From contig JAEELK010000018.1 in the NCBI GenBank assembly GCA_016282655.1, forward strand, positions 1-8,277: DNA of 8,277 nt, given 5' to 3'. A model generated the notes under the pieces. The model saw nothing but the letters and a program-made list of their open reading frames with translations, was not told the origin of the DNA and searched no databases. Positions 5,722 through 8,277 of the stretch are shown piece by piece; the first letter of the stretch is position 1; every line of letters starts with the position of its first letter. The stretch comes from Bacillota bacterium. Lineage in GTDB: Bacteria; Bacillota; Clostridia; Peptostreptococcales; Anaerovoracaceae. Both the position numbers and the translations under genes were made by a program.

Positions 5722-6357
5722 ATGCCTCAGGTCATATCCGTGGAAACGATGCGCAAAAGCGACGCGTACACCATCGCGAACAAGACGCCTTCCAAAGAGC
5801 TCATGCGCAGAGCCGGAGAGGCCATCTTCCGCAGCGCGGAGTGGAAAGCGCCCGTCGCGGTGGCCTGCGGCAAGGGCAACAACGCCGGAGACGGCTTCGT
5901 AGTTGCCTCCCTGCTGCACAAGGCCGGCATCCCCTGCGAGATCCTGCTCCTGGAGGAGCGTTTTTCCGAAGACGGCGCCTATTATTTCGAAGCGTGCAAA
6001 GCGCTCGGCGTGCCCTGGCGGCTCTACGCGCCGGGCGAGACGCTCCGCGCCTACGGCAGCATCCTGGACTGCCTGCTCGGCACGGGCTTCCAGGGCGAGG
6101 TGCGCGAGCCCATGGCCTCCTTCATCCGCGCGATCAACGAGAGCGGCGCCTACGTGGTCTCCGCGGACATCAACAGCGGCCTGAACGGAGACAGCGGCCT
6201 CGGCAGCCTCTTCGTCCGCTCCGATCTCACGGTCTCCATCGGGACCTTCAAATACGGTCATTTCCGCGGTCTGGCGAAAGAAGCCATGAAGGAGAAGGTC
6301 AACTGCGACATCGGGATCGAGATCGTGGGGCCCTCCGAGTGGCTGGAAGAGGCCTAG
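5722..6357 (+). CDS. nnrE: NAD(P)H-hydrate epimerase, stand-alone YjeF N-terminal domain
   Basis: This 211-residue cytosolic protein matches the YjeF N-terminal domain, which converts R-NAD(P)HX to the S form so that a dehydratase can repair the damaged cofactor. MRRAGEAI lies at residues 28-35. The nucleotide-binding loop GKGNNAGDG is at 50-58, where the family consensus is GxGNNGGDG. DCLLGTGFQG at 116-125 and SADINSGLNGDSG at 147-159 are the other family motifs. The last is usually DxPSG; here the proline is replaced by N151. In many bacteria this domain is fused to the dehydratase NnrD (carbohydrate-kinase-like fold), which is absent here and must be elsewhere if present. The start is supported by AAGGAGGG upstream. 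The gene is divergent from hpf, convergent with the lipoprotein gene, and appears monocistronic. Confidence 0.9.
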   Translation: MPQVISVETMRKSDAYTIANKTPSKELMRRAGEAIFRSAEWKAPVAVACGKGNNAGDGFVVASLLHKAGIPCEILLLEERFSEDGAYYFEACKALGVPWRLYAPGETLRAYGSILDCLLGTGFQGEVREPMASFIRAINESGAYVVSADINSGLNGDSGLGSLFVRSDLTVSIGTFKYGHFRGLAKEAMKEKVNCDIGIEIVGPSEWLEEA

Positions 6358-6416
6358 GCGGCCCCAGACGGACGCGCCGGCCGGGCGGATCCCCGGCGCG
6401 GGTCCGAAACGGCCGC
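6358..6416 (+). other. Long imperfect inverted repeat just after the nnrE stop
   Basis: GCGGCC (6358-6363) can pair with GGCCGC (6411-6416). Inside it, CGGACGCGCCGG (6369-6380) can pair with CCGGCGC plus GTCCG (6393-6406), with a 2-base bulge. The structure begins one base after the TAG and has no U tract. It would sit in the 3' end of the nnrE mRNA ahead of the terminator. It may be an mRNA-protecting structure or the body of a small 3' RNA; chance is possible at this GC content. Confidence 0.45.
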
Positions 6417-6472
6417 TCCCCTTGCGGCAGAACGAAAACGGCAGTTTTCTGCGCCGCGCAGAGGCAGAATTA

Positions 6473-6515
6473 AAAAACTCCTTGAACCGGTGGTTCAAGG
6501 AGTTTTTATTTTTTA
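6473..6515. terminator. Bidirectional terminator between convergent nnrE and the lipoprotein gene
   Basis: A perfect 16-bp stem pairs 6473-6488 with 6492-6507 around the 3-base loop GGT. A5 opens the left arm and T5 closes the right arm. On the plus strand it continues with ATTTTTTAT, a strong U tract for nnrE. On the minus strand it is 55 bases past the lipoprotein stop and ends in TTTTTTAATT, which should also work. Confidence 0.93.
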
Positions 6516-6562
6516 TGCCGGGCCGCGGGGCGGAAGGAGCCGCGCCGCGGCGCCCTGCCTCC

Positions 6563-7900
6563 TTACATGAGGAGGCCCATGACGTTCGTGATGATGCCCG
6601 TCAGTTCCTCATCGCTCAGTTCGAACACGTTCTTGCGGTTCTCGTTCGCGCTCACGCTGACCTGCTCCGCCTTATAAGCGCTGAAGTCGAAGACCGCGTA
6701 CTCCTCGCCGTCCGCAATGATGCTGCCGTCCTTGTAGGAGAGCTTTCCGTCTTCCTTGGCGACGTTGAACTTGATCAGGAATTCTTCGCCGCCGCTCGTG
6801 CCCTTGATCTCTGCCGCGTTGTCCGCGTAGACGGTGTCGAGCGTGACGTCCTGGCCCTGCGCGTCGTTTTTGACCGCGATGACGGAATGGTACGTGTCGC
6901 CGGCCTCGTGCGTGATGCTCATGGCCGTCGATCCGGCATCAAAGGCAAAGGCGTTCTCCGCGCCCTGGAAGAAGTCCATGGTGAAGGCCATGGGATCCGC
7001 GGCGTTCTCGACGCTGTAATCCACGCTGACCAGCTTCTTCTCCGCCACCTTCCAGGTGCCGGTGACCGTTACGCCTTCTTTGTCCAGTTTTTCGATGGCC
7101 GCGTCCAGATCCGGCATGGTGCTCACGCCTTCCATCTGCACAAAGGAAGTGGCCTCCGTGAGGAGCGCTTCCACGTCTCTGAGGAAGGCCGCGGTCTCCG
7201 GACCGGTCTTGGCGCTGGTGTAGATGAAGCCGTCCTTCTCGGCACCGCCCATCTCCACCTTGCCGGCTTCGTAGCTCAGGCCGTCGGCAAGGAACGCGCT
7301 CAGCTTTTCCATCAGCTGCTTGTTGTAGTATTCGGGATCCGCAACGGCGTTTTTCATGTAGTCGGTGAGCTGGGCGATCGTGTCTTCCACGGTGTTCAGG
7401 ACGTCTTCCGTGAACAGGCCGTAGGACTCCAGCGCGGAGCCGCTGTACTGTTCCGCGATGCCCGTGGGCGCGAAGCCGTAGAGCGCTTCATCGCCGAGCA
7501 GCGCCTCGCAGCTGAGGCCGATGAAGTCCGGCACCGCCTCCAGCCCCAGCTTAACGCTGACGCCGAGGACTTCCATGTTCATATCCATGGTCATGATGCC
7601 CTGGTTGCCGTCCGCGGAGCAGCTGCCGCTGACGTCCACTCTCTCGTCGGCCGGTCCGATGCCCATGGTGTAGTCCACGGTGACCAGCTTCTCGTCTTCC
7701 ATTTCCATGAGGGGACCCAGCGGACCTTTTTCAAAGCGGGCGTTGAGATCCTCCGAAGAGGCCTGCACTGCCGACATGAGATAGCCGGCGGGATCTTCCT
7801 TGACCAGATCCGCTTCCGTCTTGCCGCAGGCGCCGAAGCTCATGACGACCACGAGCAGCAGAGCCAGCAAGAGGGCCGCGGACTTCTTTCCGTATTTCAT
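6563..7900 (-). CDS. Putative lipoprotein of unknown function
   Basis: I do not recognise a named family. The 445-residue product starts with a lipoprotein signal: MKYGKK, a hydrophobic core at residues 8-22, and the lipobox-like FGAC with C25 as the lipidated cysteine. It should therefore be anchored on the outer face of the membrane. The mature protein is acidic and beta-rich by appearance. A related strand appears twice: EKLVTVDYTM at 70-79 and KKLVSVDYSV at 288-297, which hints at two similar domains. A mainly helical segment covers about 155-250. The C-terminus (FELSDEELTGIITNVMGLL, about 426-444) looks like a short terminal helix. The frame extends 25 codons upstream, but ATG 7900-7898 has AGGAGG (7909-7914) eight bases before it and gives a proper signal peptide. 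It has its own promoter and terminator. No transporter, enzyme or binding motif is visible. Confidence 0.85.
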   Translation of the reverse strand: MKYGKKSAALLLALLLVVVMSFGACGKTEADLVKEDPAGYLMSAVQASSEDLNARFEKGPLGPLMEMEDEKLVTVDYTMGIGPADERVDVSGSCSADGNQGIMTMDMNMEVLGVSVKLGLEAVPDFIGLSCEALLGDEALYGFAPTGIAEQYSGSALESYGLFTEDVLNTVEDTIAQLTDYMKNAVADPEYYNKQLMEKLSAFLADGLSYEAGKVEMGGAEKDGFIYTSAKTGPETAAFLRDVEALLTEATSFVQMEGVSTMPDLDAAIEKLDKEGVTVTGTWKVAEKKLVSVDYSVENAADPMAFTMDFFQGAENAFAFDAGSTAMSITHEAGDTYHSVIAVKNDAQGQDVTLDTVYADNAAEIKGTSGGEEFLIKFNVAKEDGKLSYKDGSIIADGEEYAVFDFSAYKAEQVSVSANENRKNVFELSDEELTGIITNVMGLLM

Positions 7901-7908
7901 TTCTTTCT

Positions 7909-7914
7909 CCTCCT
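7909..7914 (-). promoter_or_regulatory. Ribosome binding site that fixes the lipoprotein start
   Basis: AAAAGGAGGAGAAAGAA precedes ATG 7900-7898 on the minus strand. This places the start at the signal peptide rather than at the upstream ATG 25 codons earlier. Four bases upstream of the site a hairpin in the leader begins (7919-7960). Confidence 0.8.
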
Positions 7915-7918
7915 TTTC

Positions 7919-7960
7919 AAATGCACTCGCCTGCCGCGAGGCAGGAACTTCCCTGCATTT
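7919..7960 (-). promoter_or_regulatory. Two-tier hairpin in the leader of the lipoprotein mRNA
   Basis: An outer perfect pair AAATGCA (7919-7925) with TGCATTT (7954-7960) encloses an inner perfect 6-bp hairpin CCTGCC (7930-7935) with GGCAGG (7940-7945). The structure ends four bases before the AGGAGG site on the minus strand. It is well placed to affect ribosome access or mRNA stability. I do not recognise a known riboswitch in it. Confidence 0.45.
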
Positions 7961-8005
7961 CGGGCGTTTCCGCAAAAAAGGACCCTTCCGCCCGTATTCG
8001 GGGAT

Positions 8006-8036
8006 ATTATACTCTATTTTATCTCCCCTGTGTGAA
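8006..8036 (-). promoter_or_regulatory. Likely promoter of the lipoprotein gene
   Basis: The minus strand has a perfect TATAAT (8006-8011). The best -35 is TTCACA (8031-8036), five of six matches, with a long 19-base spacer. Transcription would start near 8000, giving a leader of about 100 bases. Confidence 0.55.
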
Positions 8037-8090
8037 AAACTTTCGGAGAGGACCTGCCCCGGCGGAGGCCGTGCGCGCGGCCGGAAGATG

Positions 8091-8117
8091 TGTTAAAATG
8101 TAAACCGGCGGTTGACC
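8091..8117 (+). promoter_or_regulatory. Possible promoter elements for the vWA gene
   Basis: TGT followed by TAAAAT (8091-8099) is an extended -10 without a good -35. A separate TTGACC (8112-8117) resembles a -35 but has no well-spaced -10 after it. Either could drive the vWA gene; the sequence does not decide. Confidence 0.3.
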
Positions 8118-8165
8118 TTTTTGTTTCACTTCCGCGTTATCCTATGACCGTAAACAGGAACACAG

Positions 8166-8181
8166 GGCCGCGGACGCGGCC
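8166..8181 (+). other. Short GC hairpin before the vWA start
   Basis: GGCCGCG (8166-8172) and CGCGGCC (8175-8181) form an inverted repeat with a tiny loop. It ends six bases before the AGGAGG site of the vWA gene. Confidence 0.35.
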
Positions 8182-8201
8182 AACGGAAGGAGGAAACGCA
8201 T

Positions 8202-8277
8202 ATGAAAAAAGGTCTTACCGAACTCGTCCTGATCCTCGACGCCAGCGGCTCCATGGAATCCCTCACCGGAGACACCA
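8202..8277 (+). CDS. von Willebrand factor type A domain protein, N-terminal fragment (cut by window edge)
   Basis: Only the first 25 codons are present. The peptide begins MKKGLTELVLILDASGSM, in which DASGS at residues 13-17 is the MIDAS metal-binding motif (DxSxS) of vWA domains. Short cytosolic vWA proteins of Firmicutes begin in the same way, with 'TELVFILDxSGSM'. vWA domains mediate metal-dependent protein interactions, often with AAA ATPases, but no partner is visible. The start is well supported by AGGAGG (8188-8193) eight bases upstream. The rest of the gene and its role lie outside the window. Confidence 0.85.
   Translation, partial: MKKGLTELVLILDASGSMESLTGDT

Larger units (their letters stand above)
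7901..8201. other. Divergent intergenic region between the lipoprotein and vWA genes
   Basis: These 301 bases hold no coding region I can support. They contain the lipoprotein leader with its hairpin (7919-7960), the lipoprotein promoter (8006-8036), a possible vWA promoter (8091-8117), and a short GC hairpin ahead of the vWA start (8166-8181). The central part (8001-8040) is AT-rich. Confidence 0.6.

Noticed and set aside
6422..8035. 537-codon plus-strand open frame opposite the lipoprotein gene
   Set aside because: It starts inside the terminator region, runs through it, has no start signal, and its peptide is a reversed-strand composition artefact.

Overview
The window reads as ordinary chromosomal DNA from a GC-rich, low-mobility bacterium. 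It most likely comes from an anaerobic Firmicute of the class Clostridia. The inference rests on AGGAGG-type ribosome binding sites, sigma-A-type promoters sitting in short AT-rich islands, a long-form hibernation factor, and a stand-alone GlmU-like acyltransferase of a type I associate with Clostridia. I see no rRNA, tRNA, CRISPR, insertion sequence, phage gene or plasmid gene. All genes have intact reading frames; only those cut by the window edges are partial.

Layout, left to right. (1) Positions 1-87, minus strand: N-terminus of a MATE-type efflux transporter, cut by the window edge. (2) Positions 208-4769, minus strand: a four-gene cluster read right to left as glmM-like mutase, GlmU-like left-handed beta-helix protein, nagB, and a HerA-like (DUF853/YjgR-type) ATPase. 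A clear sigma-A promoter lies at 4832-4860 and an intrinsic terminator at 105-144. (3) Positions 5039-5563, minus strand: long-form ribosome hibernation promoting factor, with its own terminator at 4941-4968. (4) Positions 5722-6357, plus strand: a stand-alone NAD(P)H-hydrate epimerase, divergent from hpf and with its own promoter. (5) Positions 6473-6507: a strong bidirectional terminator between convergent genes. (6) Positions 6563-7900, minus strand: a lipoprotein of unknown function. (7) Positions 8202-8277, plus strand: start of a von Willebrand A domain protein, divergent from the lipoprotein and cut by the window edge.

How they work together. GlmM, the beta-helix acetyltransferase-like protein and NagB form an amino-sugar module. 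NagB interconverts fructose-6-P and glucosamine-6-P, GlmM interconverts glucosamine-6-P and glucosamine-1-P, and the third protein may acetylate glucosamine-1-P or a related sugar. The module sits at the branch between sugar catabolism and peptidoglycan precursor supply. The HerA-like ATPase is the last gene of the cluster and has no obvious metabolic link. HPF and NnrE are housekeeping stress and repair functions.

I did not find a convincing undescribed system. The points most worth a second look are: the split GlmU-like gene next to glmM and nagB; the hendecad coiled coil and duplicated tail of the HerA-like ATPase; the terminator placed just ahead of the MATE gene; dyads over the glmM promoter; and the structured leader of the unknown lipoprotein.
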